Positions 1 through 11,454 of a stretch of 64,000 nucleotides of DNA are shown here, piece by piece; the stretch's first letter is position 1; every line of letters starts with the position of its first letter. The translations under genes and the position numbers were made by a program. Origin of the DNA: Siphonodentalium dalli (lineage: Eukaryota; Mollusca; Scaphopoda; Gadilida; Siphonodentaliidae); contig CP136068.1 in assembly GCA_032622095.1 (NCBI GenBank), forward strand, positions 113,349,546 to 113,413,545, written 5' to 3'. The notes beneath the pieces were generated by a model. It worked only from the letters and a program-made list of their open reading frames with translations, was not told the DNA's origin and searched no databases.

Positions 1-535
1 TTATATACACAGTGTAATAGTATAACATTCAATCAGCTATCGGGGACAGCATAACTAAGAAGGTTGTCTACCTGCCGTCCCCGTTGAAAAGTAATATAAA
101 TATACATGTAATCATAATTTTAATTTATCTAGGTTTTGTCTTAACTTTAACTTTAAACATTGGTATATAAATGTCTGTTTTTTTAATAAATAATAGTATA
201 ATTCGTTTTTCGTTCACCGTTCATCGCTCAGTTTGTGATATGGTATGTAAAGTAAACGAATGTGTCGTTACACTATCAACACGCCTCCATGGGTCATTCA
301 CTGCGTTGTTTGTGTATTTCTGTACTCTATGGTAAGTATAGAAGAGGCTTACCAGGTACCACTAAACAAATGTGTCGTTACACTGTCAATTGGTCATTGG
401 CCATGCGAACATTGTTTTACGTGTGGTTTCTACAGAGTTTTTTGACAGCACGTATTTTGTTAATAATTTACTGGTCTATACATGTAAGTATCCAGGTTCT
501 ATTTTTTATCATGCTAACTGACTACTTTTTCGTAG
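1..535. other. intronic or upstream sequence, no gene
   Basis: No coding exon was recognised here. The stretch from about 250 to 535 resembles the introns preceding the downstream EGF exons (shared TGTGTCGTTACAC and a pyrimidine-rich run before the acceptor). It is therefore probably an intron of the EGF/IgGFc gene, whose 5' exons would lie to the left of the window. Confidence 0.5.
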
Positions 536-667
536 CCATTGGGACTTTCTTCGGGGATATGTGCCATTCAAACTGTTCAGCCAATGGAACAACCTGCGAC
601 ACTAGCAACCACACATGTGTATGTCAACAATACCATATGAATGATAGTGACGTCACCTGTGTTCCAG
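536..667 (+). CDS. EGF-like exon 1 of EGF/IgGFc-binding gene
   Basis: A 132-nt exon between a TTTTTCGTAG acceptor and a CCAG/GTAAGT donor, phase 1-1. It encodes about 44 residues with a six-cysteine EGF-like pattern (DMCHSNCSANGTTC, then CVCQQYH and a final CVPG). Being symmetric, it can be duplicated or skipped without changing frame. Near-copies follow at 1258, 1792, 2590, 2957 and 4233, so this is an exon array made by tandem duplication of exon plus intron. Extracellular location is inferred from the disulphide-type module. Confidence 0.8.
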
Positions 668-704
668 GTAAGTAGCTGTTTTTGTTCTGTTTTTGTACTC
701 TCTG

Positions 705-1072
705 TTAAAGACATACCATGGACTTGTTCGGTGCATGGAATTGATAAGATAATATCAGTTATGCAAACTGGAGGAATATAGCATTCTGTTAACATCGACT
801 AAAATCTCAAAGAAATCGACCGTCTACCACTCCGCAGAACATATCGTCTGAACTACGCTGAATTATAAATATTTACTTCTCGATTCGACACGCAACTATC
901 AGCGATACACTAACGAAAACAATTCACCACCAAGAGACATTGTATTTAATTGCTAAATAATAATGTCGGTGTATGTTGTCAATTTGGATATATTTGCAAA
1001 AATAACTATTTCGAGCAAGATTATTCTCCATTTCTATTTGATCACCTTACCGGAGGGTTTCACGTCACTTTA
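705..1072 (-). repeat. dispersed ~370-480 bp repeat, copy A
   Basis: This is the reverse complement of the units at 11770 and 12255. One end carries TTAAAGACATA-type sequence, the other ends in CACGTCACTTTA. Other copies or fragments lie at 1962, 5430, 14817, 45253 and 45887. There is no coding capacity. A short non-autonomous element (SINE-like or MITE-like) is inferred, and its superfamily is not recognised. Confidence 0.7.
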
Positions 1073-1257
1073 AGTATAGAACCTCACCAATGTGACGTCA
1101 CCCTATCAGCACGCCCCTGGGGTCATTGTCCATGCGAAAATTGTTGTACATGTAGTTGGACACAATTTCTACAGGAAGTATTTGGTCAATAATGTACTGC
1201 TTTATAACCATACATATTCTGTTTTTTTTATCATGCTAACTGTCTATTTTTTCGTAG

Positions 1258-1389
1258 CCACCGGACATTTCCTCGGGGACATGTGCCATTCAGACTGTTC
1301 AGCCAATGGAACAACCTGCTACACTAGCAACCACACATGTGTATGTCAACAATACCATCTGAGCGATAATGACGTCAGCTGTGTTCCAG
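1258..1389 (+). CDS. EGF-like exon 2
   Basis: A 132-nt phase 1-1 exon with acceptor TTTTTTCGTAG and donor CCAG/GTAAAT. The encoded module has the same six-cysteine pattern as exon 1 (DMCHSDCSANGTTC ... CVCQQYHLSD ... CVPG) and an open frame. Confidence 0.8.
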
Positions 1390-1645
1390 GTAAATAACTA
1401 CATGTAGCAGATAAACTACGGTGTCGTTGCATTGCCATGTCCTCGTCCGTCCGCCTGTCACCCAGGTAAATAACTAGCTGATAAACTATGGTGTCTTTGA
1501 CTGATAAACTATAGTGCCATTTCCACATAAACTAATGTTTCGTTGCCTGATACACTATCATACCGTTGTCTGATAAACTATGGTGTCGTTGCATTTTCGT
1601 GTCATCGGCCGTCCGCTGGTCACCCAGGTAAGAAGATGGCTCAAC
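1390..1645 (+). repeat. intronic segment duplicated at 4365-4620
   Basis: The sequence after exon 2 (ACTACATGTAGCAGATA, then repeated TGATAAACTATGGTGTCG-type motifs) recurs after exon 7. The duplication units therefore carried intron as well as exon. Internally it is made of short degenerate repeats containing GATAAACTA. Confidence 0.6.
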
Positions 1646-1791
1646 AGGCGCTAGTACACGTATGTGTCTTTACACTATCAACACACCCTCGTGAGTTATT
1701 GGTCATATTGTTGTACTTGGTCAATAGTTTACTGTTCTATAAGCATCATCCATATACATAGTTATATCATGCTGCAGTCTACTTTTTGTAG

Positions 1792-1923
1792 CCATCGGGA
1801 ATTTCCTCGGGGACATGTGCCATTCCAACTGTTCGGCCAATGGAACCGCATGCGACACTAGCAACCACACATGTATATGTCAACAATACCATCTGAATGA
1901 TAATGATGTCAGCTGTGTTCCAT
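1792..1923 (+). CDS. EGF-like exon 3
   Basis: A 132-nt phase 1-1 exon, acceptor CTTTTTGTAG. The donor is CCAT/GTAAGT instead of CCAG/GTAAGT, so the split codon starts with T. The open frame keeps all six cysteines (DMCHSNCSANGTACD ... CICQQYHLND ... CVP). Confidence 0.78.
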
Positions 1924-1961
1924 GTAAGTAGCTGTTGTTTTTCTTTATTCTGTACTCTCTG

Positions 1962-2100
1962 TTAAAGACATATTATGGATTTGTTCTGTGCGTGATATTG
2001 GTAAGTTAAAATTCCAGCGTTATGCCAACTGGAGGAATGTAGCATACTGCTAACATCGCCGACTCCATATAAATCATCGTCTGAACTACGCTTAATTCAC
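1962..2100 (-). repeat. dispersed repeat, partial copy B
   Basis: A fragment of the family seen at 705-1072 and 11770-12739. It carries the TTAAAGACATATTATGGA end and is truncated in the middle. It sits at the same place relative to exon 3 as copy A does relative to exon 1, so it was probably duplicated together with the exon. Confidence 0.6.
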
Positions 2101-2273
2101 CGGGGCTAGTAAACGGATTTGACGCCACTCTATCAATAAGCCCCATGGGTCATTGGCCATGCGAAAAGTGTAGTTGTGACACAATTTTTACAGCAAGTAT
2201 TTTGTCAACAATTTACTGCTCTATACGCATCCAGATTATGTTTTGAATTGCTAACAGTAGACTTTTTTCGTAG

Positions 2274-2358
2274 CCATCGGAAATTTCCTCGGGGACATTT
2301 GTCATTCAAACTGTTCAGCCAATGGAACAATCTCATAGTGTCGTCAGTTGTGTTCCAG
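2274..2358 (+). pseudogene. degenerate EGF-like exon 4 (47-bp deletion)
   Basis: Splice acceptor and donor are intact and both ends match the 132-nt exon, but only 85 nt remain. The missing 47 nt is not a multiple of three, and reading from the acceptor frame meets TAG after GGAACAATCTCA. Including this exon would break the protein, so it is presumably skipped; being bounded by phase-1 introns, skipping costs nothing. Confidence 0.75.
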
Positions 2359-2589
2359 GTAAGTAGCTGTTTTGTTGTGTTTCTGTATTCTCTGTTAAGA
2401 AGCTCCCCGGGTGGTAGTAAACAAATATGTCTATACACCATCAACACGCTCCCAGGGTTCATTAGTCGTGCGAAAATTACATGTTGTTTGGACGCAATTA
2501 TTACAGCAAGTATTGGGTTCAATAACTTACTGCTCTATAAGCATCCAGATTCTGTTTTGAATCATATTAACAGTCGACTTTTTTCGTAG

Positions 2590-2721
2590 CCATCGGGAAC
2601 TTCCTCGGTGACATATGTCATTCACATTGTTCAGCCAATGGAACAACCTGCGACACTAGCAACCATACATGTGTATGTCAACAATACCATCTGAATGATA
2701 GTTACGTCAGCTGTGTTCCAG
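2590..2721 (+). CDS. EGF-like exon 5
   Basis: A 132-nt phase 1-1 exon with TTTTTTCGTAG acceptor and CCAG/GTAAGT donor. It has six cysteines (DICHSHCSANGTTC ... CVCQQYHLND ... CVPG) and no stop. Confidence 0.78.
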
Positions 2722-2956
2722 GTAAGTAGTTTCTTGTTGTGTTTATGTATTCTCTGTTAAGTATTGAAGAAGATCCCCAGGTGGTAGTAAACAAATATGT
2801 CTATACACCATCAACACGCTCCCAGGGTTCATTAGTCATGCGAAAATTACATGTAGTTGGACACAATTATTACAGCAAGTATTTGGTCAATAATATACTT
2901 CTCTATACGCATCCATATTCTGTGTTTATCATGCTAACATTCTCCTTTTTTCGTAG

Positions 2957-3088
2957 CTATCGGGAATTTGCTCGGGGACATGTGCCATTCAAACTGTTCA
3001 GCCAATGGAATAACCTGCGACACTAACAACCACACTTGTGTATGTCAACAATATCATCTGGGAATTACTGACAACAGCTGTGTTCCTG
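2957..3088 (+). CDS. EGF-like exon 6
   Basis: A 132-nt phase 1-1 exon with acceptor TTTTTTCGTAG and donor CCTG/GTAGGT. It is slightly divergent (LGITDNSC near its end) but keeps six cysteines and an open frame. Confidence 0.75.
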
Positions 3089-3740
3089 GTAGGTACATGT
3101 AATTATACAGCTAGTGAACTACATGTACTGAATATTACCTTAACATAGATGACGTAAGTGCGCCACCTCTCGGACAATATTAATTAACAAAACAGCCATG
3201 CATGTGTGCATACATTTAAAGTAACCTGTTGATAGACTACTACTCATCGTCAACCATTGCAGTGGGTCCAGCTGCTCGCCCGTTGTCCGCAAACAAAATA
3301 GACTCTCAGTCTGTCAGGAATCATATCTGCCAGACTACTTCGCGTCGACTGAATAGTCATGTGATAAATTCATAAGTGAACGTATATTATTGTGCAAATG
3401 TGGGTCCATATCGGATCTAGATATTCATATTGAACTTATTTGATTTATTTAAATAAGCACTTAGTGAACTTATGCTTGTTATTTCGTTGCCTGGCGCGGA
3501 CGACAGTGAAAACACATTATAAAGAGCGGACATCTGGTATGTTCTGAGTTGGTGTATTCGTGTTATTTTCAGCCCATAGTGAACATATTTATAAGTTAAT
3601 ACGAGTCCGTAATGGAACTAAAATGTCCCTCTTTTGTTTTCGTTATGTACTGAACAATAGGCGATGCTAAGCCCATTATGAACCTAAAACAAACCATGTT
3701 ATAGGTCCATAATGTTACCATTTTCACTAGGACAGGCTGC
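3089..3740. other. intron, no recognised feature
   Basis: No exon or transposon end was recognised. The stretch contains repeated short phrases such as CATAATG and AGTGAAC and one TATAAAGAGCG motif that recurs in several repeats of the window. Confidence 0.4.
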
Positions 3741-4204
3741 TTAACCCTTTACCCAACAGAACGGCCCTGTGCCAATGCATTCTCTTATATATGCGAGTCG
3801 ACCATAGGTCGCCTCGCATATATAAGAGAATGCATTGGCTTAACACATATTAAAAATGATAAAATTGTCAAAGAATGTAGAAAAATATTATAAAAATTGT
3901 TAAAAAATGTAAGAAAAAATTAAAAAATTGTTAAAGAATGTAAGAAAAAATGATAAGAAGTGTTGAAAAAATATTTTTTTTAGACCAATGCATTCTCTTA
4001 TATATGCGAGGCGACCTATGGTCCACTCGCATATATAAGAGAATGCATTGGCACAGTGTATAACTGTAAACATCACAATGTGGTCAATGAACCGGTTCCA
4101 ATGATATCCAATTTGTATGGTGTTATTGAGACAGACCAAAGATATTTTAGGCTGTTGAAGCTTTATTTGGGCGGTTTTGGCCGTTTTGTTGGGTAAAGGG
4201 TTAA
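3741..4204. mobile_element. piggyBac-like MITE with two hairpins (copy 1)
   Basis: Flanked by TTAA on both sides. Terminal inverted repeats start CCCTTTACCCAACA and end TGTTGGGTAAAGGG. Inside are two near-perfect ~67-bp hairpins (3772-3838 and 3985-4051, arms starting CCAATGCATTCTC) in opposite orientation, separated by an AT-rich spacer of AAAAATTGTTAAAGAATG-type repeats. TTAA duplication and CCC termini are typical of piggyBac elements. There is no transposase. It ends 28 bp before the acceptor of EGF exon 7. Confidence 0.8.
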
Positions 4205-4232
4205 TTATATCGATCATCTTCATTTTTCGTAG

Positions 4233-4364
4233 CCATCGGAAATTTCTTCGGGGACATGTGTCATTCAAACTGTTCAGCCGATGGAACAACATGCGACACT
4301 AGCAACCATACATGTGTATGTCAACAATACCATCTGAATGATATTGCCAACATCTGTGTTCCAG
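4233..4364 (+). CDS. EGF-like exon 7
   Basis: A 132-nt phase 1-1 exon with acceptor ATTTTTCGTAG and donor CCAG/GTAAGT. The open frame has six cysteines (DMCHSNCSADGTTC ... CVCQQYHLND ... CVPG). Only 28 bp separate the exon from an inserted MITE, so the branch point must lie inside or at the edge of the transposon. Confidence 0.78.
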
Positions 4365-5108
4365 GTAAGTAACTACATGTAGCAGATACACTATGGTATC
4401 GTTGCATTGCCATGTCCACGACCGTCCGCCTGTCGCCCAGGTAAACAACTAGTTGATAAACTGTGGTCTTTGGCTGATAAACTAGGTATACGGTGTCGTT
4501 TCCTGATAAACTAATGTTTCGTTGCCTGATAAACTATGGTATGGCTGCTTAATAAACTATGGTGTCGTTGCATTGTCATGTCATCGGCCGTCCGCTGGTC
4601 TTCGCACATTGTCTGCGGTTGTGTCCGCAATGAAGTGTGTTGATCTCAGCACTCAACACTCAGCGTCAGAAAAATGTACACGTTGGCAGTGTATCACAAG
4701 CAATTTAAATGATGCATCCTTATCAAAGCGTACGACGTGAGAAGTAAAATTGTTGTAGTTTCAAATGCAATGATTTGCCTTCACAAACCTGTACGATTGA
4801 TTCTTGCGAGATAATTGCTTGGTATCTACGGGCAAATTTCGGTAACATCGCTGAGTTTTTACTTCTCATATTATATGCTTTGGCACCGATGTATATTATA
4901 GGATATGTCAGGCAAATTTGCGAGTGTGTAAACGGACACGAAATGGTTGGACAAACTTTGGAACCCTCAAAAGTAATCCTTGTACTCTTTGTGCTGATAT
5001 TCCATACTTTGCGGGGGTTTTCTTAGCAATGCCGAGATGCCGAAGTCACCTATTGCCCTATTGGTAATGTGTGCCTGTCTGAATTTGGTTAATGTGATTA
5101 CATTTCAG
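4365..5108. other. intron between EGF exons 7 and 8
   Basis: The first 250 nt duplicate 1390-1645. No further gene is supported. An 83-codon open frame at 4775-5026 has no splice-site support or family resemblance and is treated as chance. Confidence 0.45.
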
Positions 5109-5207
5109 TGGTTGGTGAAAAACTGGGAGCGGAGTGTTACAGCATGTGCAATCCTTACTACTTGAGCTGCGGCTATGTGACTCGCCAGTGTGAATGTGAC
5201 ATCGTAG
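5109..5207 (+). CDS. divergent EGF-like exon 8
   Basis: A 99-nt phase 1-1 exon with acceptor ACATTTCAG and donor GTAG/GTACGG. It encodes about 33 residues with a CysX3-Cys-X6-Cys-X6-Cys-X-Cys pattern (AECYSMCNPYYLSC, then CECDIV). It differs from the 132-nt array but has the same phase, so it splices in frame both to exon 7 and to the IgGFc exon. Confidence 0.65.
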
Positions 5208-5429
5208 GTACGGATGAATAACACTACTGATTAAGTGCCAGACGCGCGTTTTACCAAAATTGACTGATATTTAAAAAATGGACGTTCTCAAAATCTGTCT
5301 GGAATTTCTTTTTGATTCGGTACAATCGATTATTGTGACACAATATTTAAGAGCCACCAATTCGTTGGAAATTATACACTAAAATGTACTTATTTATAAT
5401 TTCGCTGTTTTGAGGTACCAAAACCTTCT

Positions 5430-5804
5430 TTAAAGACATATTATGTACTTGTTCGGGTACGTGAAACTGATATGATAATATCCAGGAGCTATGCCAACTG
5501 TAGGAATTTAGCATTCTACTAACATCACCGTAAATCTGAAGCAAATCGACTTTACCACTCCATAGAAAACATCGTCTGAACAACACTCAATTGTAAATAT
5601 TTACTACTCGATTCGGGACTCATCAATCGGCGATAAACTAACGAAAATGATTTCGCCATCGAGAGTCACTGCATTTAATTAATATATAAGAATGACGGTG
5701 TTTATTGTTGATTTGGATATAATATTTGTAAAAATACCTACTTTGAACAAGATTAATCAACATTTCTATTTGATCACCCTACCGGAGTGTTTCGCATCAC
5801 TTTA
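5430..5804 (-). repeat. dispersed repeat, copy C
   Basis: Reverse-orientation copy of the family at 11770-12739: TTAAAGACATATTATG at the left, CATCACTTTAA at the right, with an internal AAATATTTAC core. Confidence 0.7.
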
Positions 5805-5889
5805 AACAAAGAACTGTCTCACCAGTGCAGTGTATATATCCATGATATAATATCAGAAGATTAAAAGATAAATCATTATTTTTCATTAA

Positions 5890-6320
5890 TTAACCCTTTC
5901 AGTGCCAGGGTCCGATCTCATCGGCCTTAATTTAGGGTCTGTAAAATCGGCCCTTTTTGGGGTATGCTTAAGAATGCTATAGCGAATTTAAAAACAAGCT
6001 GGATAAAACCTTAGGGGCGTGTTATAACTCAAAACTATTACCAAGTATTCATAGTAATCATTTTGATGCCCATGAAAAACGTAAGATTCACTGGCACTAA
6101 ACCTACAAAATAAGTCTGTTCAAGAATACAAGAAAAAAAATTCAAAATTGTAAAAAATTGTAAAAAAAATAATAACAAATGATGAAAAATTGTCAGGCCA
6201 ATGCATTCTCTTATATATATATGCGAGGCAACCTATGGTCGACTCGCATATATAAGAGAATGCATTGGCACAGGGTATATGGGTTGATACAAAAATCGGA
6301 CCTGGCACTGAAAGGGTTCA
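5890..6320. mobile_element. piggyBac-like MITE, second TIR type
   Basis: TTAA at the left and TTCA at the right (one substitution in the target duplication). TIRs are CCCTTTCAGTGCCAGG and CCTGGCACTGAAAGGG. It contains one copy of the same CCAATGCATTCTC hairpin (6198-6268) and the AT-rich spacer found in the 3741 and 34583 elements. Shared interior but different TIRs show that the hairpin module moved between related families. Confidence 0.75.
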
Positions 6321-6506
6321 GAAAGACAATTACCATAATATATTTTCTATATTTTTCATTGGGCTGAACTATTTGTGGTTGTTTCATTCTTCTTTACAAA
6401 ATATGGGGTCATGATGATATGTCATGCAATTAAAACATTAACTCAACATTGTGACACCAATGAAGAGACAACAATAACTGGTGATTGAATTGTTGTGTGA
6501 TACTTT

Positions 6507-6686
6507 TACGGCAGCGTAGAACCGCCACCTCCTCTTTTGTTACTAACTTGTTTAAACAAGTTACTAACTTGTTTAATCAAGATAGTTAACTTGTTTAATC
6601 AAGTTAGCTAACTTGATTAAACAATTTAGCAACTTGTTTAAACAAGTTAGTAACAAAAGAGGAGGTGGCGGTTCTACGCTGCCGTA
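6507..6686. mobile_element. palindromic MITE-like unit 1
   Basis: Inverted arms (ACGGCAGCGTAGAACCGCC at the left, its complement at the right) enclose a core built from repeated, often self-complementary ACTTGTTTAAACAAGT-type modules. There is no coding capacity. A sister unit starts 16 bp downstream. Confidence 0.7.
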
Positions 6687-6701
6687 CGGATATCCATGTT
6701 T

Positions 6702-6880
6702 TACGACAGCGTAGAGTCACCACCTCCTCTTCTGTTACTAACTTGTTTAAGGAATTTAGTAACTTGTTTAAACAAGTTAGTTAACTTGTTTAAACAAGTT
6801 ACTAACTTGTGTATTCAAGTTACTAACTGGTTTAAACAAGTTAGTAACAAAAGAGGATGTGGCAGTTCTACGCTGCCGTA
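6702..6880. mobile_element. palindromic MITE-like unit 2
   Basis: Same architecture as 6507-6686 with slightly different ends (ACGACAGCGTAGAGTCACC) and the same AACTTGTTTAAACAAGTT core modules. The pair forms a potential large cruciform. Confidence 0.7.
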
Positions 6881-7771
6881 TACTTTCGATTATTTGTTGT
6901 TATTATTGGGTATTTGAAAGGAAAAAAATGAAAATTATATTTTGATCCTCTCAAATGTATTAAAATTCATTTTTTAGTTTTCTGTGAATAACTGTTCTTA
7001 AACCACAGTGGCCATAGTTTGTTTACCCTTGTGTGTTATCTAGATTATTCCCCGCTGGTCGCACTAACTAGGTGTTATCTTAAACATAACCGGGGAATAT
7101 TAACACTATTCCCCAGTTATTGCTAGGATAATCACCAGCTATTGTAAGCGTATGTGCCATACCTACTAACTAACAGTAACATGCTTCGAGCAATAGGTTA
7201 CATAATACAGCAGACAGAACATAGTTATATGACACCAATTAGCGGATTAAATTAAGTATACCAGGGACATTGGGTGTGACATCATGAGTATGACACAAGC
7301 ATCACGAAAATCCACACAATAATCCATAAGTAATACGTCGAAATTTGAAAACGATCACAAAAGTTAATAATTGATAACGCTCTTTATTACATAACGCTCT
7401 TTATAATAGGCGATCATTGGATTTTATCTTGACTGGCAACAATTCAAAACGTGTTAACACTTCCTATTTTCAAAGTCGACATCTGGTCACCAAACATACC
7501 AATGGATTCGTAATTATTGTGCTGGCGTAGGAAACGTACAGATTGCGGCTTCGTTGTGTCATATACATATTGGCAGGTCATCATTAAACACAAAACATGG
7601 TAATTATGGGAAAATTTAATTCGACCCCTTCCCCCTCTGGGATACCAATTTTAATTGTTGGATATGTAGTTGGACACAATTTTACAGCAAGTACTTGGTC
7701 AATAGTTTACTGCTCTATAAGCATTATCCATATTCATATTTCTATCATGCTGACAGTCTACTTTTTCGTAG
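6881..7771. other. intron, no gene
   Basis: Only a small inverted repeat around 7046-7112 (TATTCCCCG against CGGGGAATA) and the duplicated intron phrase GTAGTTGGACACAATTTT at about 7666 were seen. The latter also precedes the EGF exons. Confidence 0.4.
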
Positions 7772-7790
7772 CCATCGGGAATTTCCTCGG
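7772..7790 (+). pseudogene. relic of an EGF-like exon
   Basis: The typical intron end (CTACTTTTTCGTAG) is followed by the first 19 nt of the 132-nt EGF exon (CCATCGGGAATTTCCTCGG). Homology then stops abruptly at AAAAGCACG. The remainder of the exon was not found nearby, so this is a truncated copy lying downstream of exon 8. Confidence 0.65.
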
Positions 7791-7819
7791 AAAAGCACGT
7801 CACCGAAACAACAGTAGAG

Positions 7820-9182
7820 ACTTTTCGCAAAACTCACGTTTACGATTACGGATACGGATAGGGTACTACGTCACCAACATTTGTGTACTTTCTAATCGTT
7901 GTCGTATTTAACTATCCGTAATAACGGTTACGATTTCATGGTTTCTAATAAGCTCAAATAACACATGAAGTTTGTTTTCTGCAATATATCACTTTACTCC
8001 GTTCGAGACTGAATATGTATATCATGTAAACCATCCAGTTATATTGAGCTACGACCTCGATGTGCTGTTAAGATTGGCAATCACTCTACTCGTCGTCGTG
8101 AATCTAGAGCTTCCCGCGAAATAAGATCGCTATTCACAACGGATAGTCATCACTGGCTGCGACACAAAACCAGTAATAGAAGTGCACTATGAAACCAGTC
8201 GCAAAAAAATACACGGCTGACATGGATTTGGTGTTACTAAAGGAATATTTGGCACACCCACCGACATCACCAGAGCTCATCAGTCTCAGTTAGGTTTGTT
8301 CTTTGCATTTATTTTAAATTTAAAAAACACAACTCGCACAAATGCGGCATTTAAAGGTACTCAATCGGATTAGATGTCCCCATATCATCAGATTCCAACA
8401 ACAATTTAAATTTTTAAATGCCGCTTCTGTAATCAGAATCGAGTAATTGCCCAAAATTAATGCTGACCACAGTCAACTATAGTATAAAATTGCCCAACAT
8501 TTTGTTCAACGAAATTTTGCCGGTTTGTCAAATATCTGACACAAAAAAGCCACCTGATGCACATCGCTTCAACCGTGTCGACTGTTTCGATTTTGTAGTA
8601 CCAAATCAGAAGTGACGCACATAAGCGAGCACATCGACCGTATGTCAGATTTCCTAAACCCAAAGAGGTGATAGGGCCTGTGAAGCCGAAATCGCATTGA
8701 AATCAAATTGCGGACTGGAAGGGTCTTGAAGTGGTGGCGTCGTGGTTGATGTGAGGTCCAAATTCAGGAACCCCTCATCCTCCATCAGCATAACGTCTAT
8801 ATAATAATAATAACAACGAACTGAATTTCTACCACATTTGACCTGGCATTTATACCTGTATTGCCACAATCAATCTATGACGAGAATCAATGTATGTCGA
8901 GAATCCCGGGTCGTACGTTGTGACTGGTCGAATTATTGACAATAAACAGGTCATGAGTATCGTATTGTTGCAAATGAGACGATAAGTGAAGTATTAAGGG
9001 ACTGTATACCAAACACACGCTTTGCGTTCAAAAAGTTGTACGAAATAATGATGGTACATTTTCGTCAAAACTCGTGCGCGTAGTCGTTTTGCGAAAGGAC
9101 TTTTTGGCCATACGGATAGACTTACGACTACGAATAGATATCCGTATTCGTAATCGTAAACGAGAGGATGCGAAAGGTCTCT
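7820..9182. repeat. weak inverted-repeat pair bounding ~1.3 kb
   Basis: The left arm (AGAGACTTTTCGCA, CGTTTACGATTACGGATACG) reappears inverted at about 9140-9182 (CGTAATCGTAAACGAG, TGCGAAAGGTCTCT). Arms are imperfect. A decayed DNA transposon is possible. No transposase is visible between them. An inner short inverted pair (GCGGCATTTAAA at 8343, TTTAAATGCCGC at 8412) is also present. Confidence 0.4.
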
Positions 9183-10641
9183 ATTAGTCGCAATGACCGT
9201 TCTTGTGTTTATGGGCACCAAATGAGTCAAATATCATTTGATCATGAAAATCGCATTTGTGGCCTGAAGTATCGAACTAAATGTAATGCATTTTCAGACA
9301 TTATATTTCCAACTGTTGAAAAACGTTATTATAGTTGGGGCCGTGAGACACCCCACTCAGTCGCCAGTCGCCATGACATTGTCCCTGTGTGACTTTCTTA
9401 ATATACGTATACTATACGGAATATCCGTGCTTTAGTTTAGCATATATCATTCAAGCTATGTTGAATGCCATAATGTTCGAAAACAATCAATATATAATTG
9501 AATTATCTTTCAAAATTAATGAGCGTTGAAAATTATTTGGCATTTGATATAAATTTGCTCAACAAATCAAAGTGACTGTAGTAAATAGCCAGATTGAACC
9601 ACTCGTAAATGTAACCTGTAACGTGTGTTACTATTGTATTTCTATGGACATACACTTGTAAATGTTACGGTGCCAAAACTACACGTTTTGAGACATTGGC
9701 CCGGCTTGTACGTGTGGCTGAATCTTTAATCAATAATTCGGTGGTATAGAGACATGTTGTCCGCATTGTGACCGCCGCCAATATGCTTAATTGACTTCAG
9801 TCAAAACAGTATCTTTCCGCGCAGACACATTGCTTCCCTGCATAGCGTTGATCGCTCATTCGGCAATAGAATTAACAAGAAAACTAAGATGCATGCATCA
9901 GGTCAGCCATGAACTATTTAGCAATAGAATAATTCAGTTCGGTTGCGGTTTCACAACGTTACAACTGACATACGATTACACAAGACGAACCTTGAATGTG
10001 GAACTATGTAAGAGTGAATATTAATGTTCTAAATCCCATGTTTCACCTTTAGTGGTAATGGGGTCGTACTTTATTAACACGCAAGTAGTGTAATTAAGTA
10101 CGGGTAATTAGAAGTAACAAATCGTTTAGTTTCTATCGTATCGGCTAAAAGGGGTGAGCAGATTGCTGATGATGAATGCTCTCGTTAGCTGCCAATATAA
10201 TGTGCATATTTGCCCCGTTACGTTTATACACTGTAGCATCAATTGGCGGGCCAGAGTGTGTTGACATGTTAAGTGTTTGGTTCATTAATAACAGATCAGC
10301 AGGGATTTGTCGTGATAACGTATACGTGGAAATATGCTACCTAAACGGTTAAATGAACGGTTGATATAGTACACCACCGTGTATACTCGGTTTAAATAGG
10401 TATATTATATAGGGACGTGTGCTCAATTTTGGTGCGGACCGATGATAACAATCAGAGGTAAATGTCGGCGGGCGGGAGGGCCATTTTTTCAATAATTTTT
10501 AAAGAAATTGAACAGTTGCAGCAGCAGCAAAAAAAGGGTGTACAATTGGCAAATGATGAGGGGCGGCGTGACGTGTAACTAGGATTGAAATTAGATATGC
10601 AATTTGGAGATTATTGGATGAGGGATGTTATATTAATTATA
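9183..10641. other. intron, nothing recognised
   Basis: No exon, transposon end or tandem array was recognised on either strand. The short open frames have neither splice context nor family resemblance. Confidence 0.4.
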
Positions 10642-11139
10642 TTAAAGGGACGAGGGGGCTTAGTTGTCGAAAATATTCATATTTGTTCCAAACACCGTAA
10701 ACAGAAAAATATTAAGACGCATACATTTTGGTTCAAATATACGATCACTATCGCGTAAACATCATGCTCACATAAAGACCTACTAAATTTTACCTAAACA
10801 AGAGTCTGATTGTGTTATAGAAGGCAGCACAATGCTACTGGCTAATCACACACAAATTGTATAAACGCTCTTTATTATTTCCAAATAAGGAATTGAGCAA
10901 CAAAGAACGCTCTTTATGTTTACCATCATAATATAAAGAAACACCAAGAAAGTAACTTTTTATGCTTTGTTTACATATCAATCGTCAAATTTACGACAAT
11001 AACATACTGTTCATGAGATATTTCTCATTTGTATATTAACAAAGTATGTCTATATTTGAATATTATTTTCGTTTGTAGCGGTTTTTGGCAGGTGGAAATG
11101 TGTTCACAGGATACCCACCAAGGCCTTCCGTACCTTTAA
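10642..11139. mobile_element. ~0.5-kb TTAA-flanked MITE (copy 1)
   Basis: The ends read TTAAAGGGACGAGG and GGCCTTCCGTACCTTTAA. The sequence is homologous in inverse orientation to 35096-35598, including the paired AAAGAACGCTCTTTATG motifs and the AAACATTAAAACGCAT-type arm. It is non-coding. A piggyBac-like affiliation is inferred from TTAA only. Confidence 0.65.
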
Positions 11140-11454
11140 CGTATACTGCAACTTTTTTTCTTGTCAATAGCAGAATACATAATGCTATTAAGAAGTGACA
11201 CAAAACACAGAACATTTTTTTTAATTATAAGTATTGAGCAGTGAGAAATATTTGAGTCGAGGAAACCAGTAACGAAAGGCAATATTAACATGATTTCTGT
11301 CAGCGAATAATTGTTTACGTTCCAATGAATATTAAAATGTACTGAAAACAAACTGCTAATGGGTGCCAGACTTTCATAAACACAAATTATGTATAAATGG
11401 TGTAACGACATATTTCGTTCTTAATTGTCTAAAAAAATAGGGGATGAGGATGTT

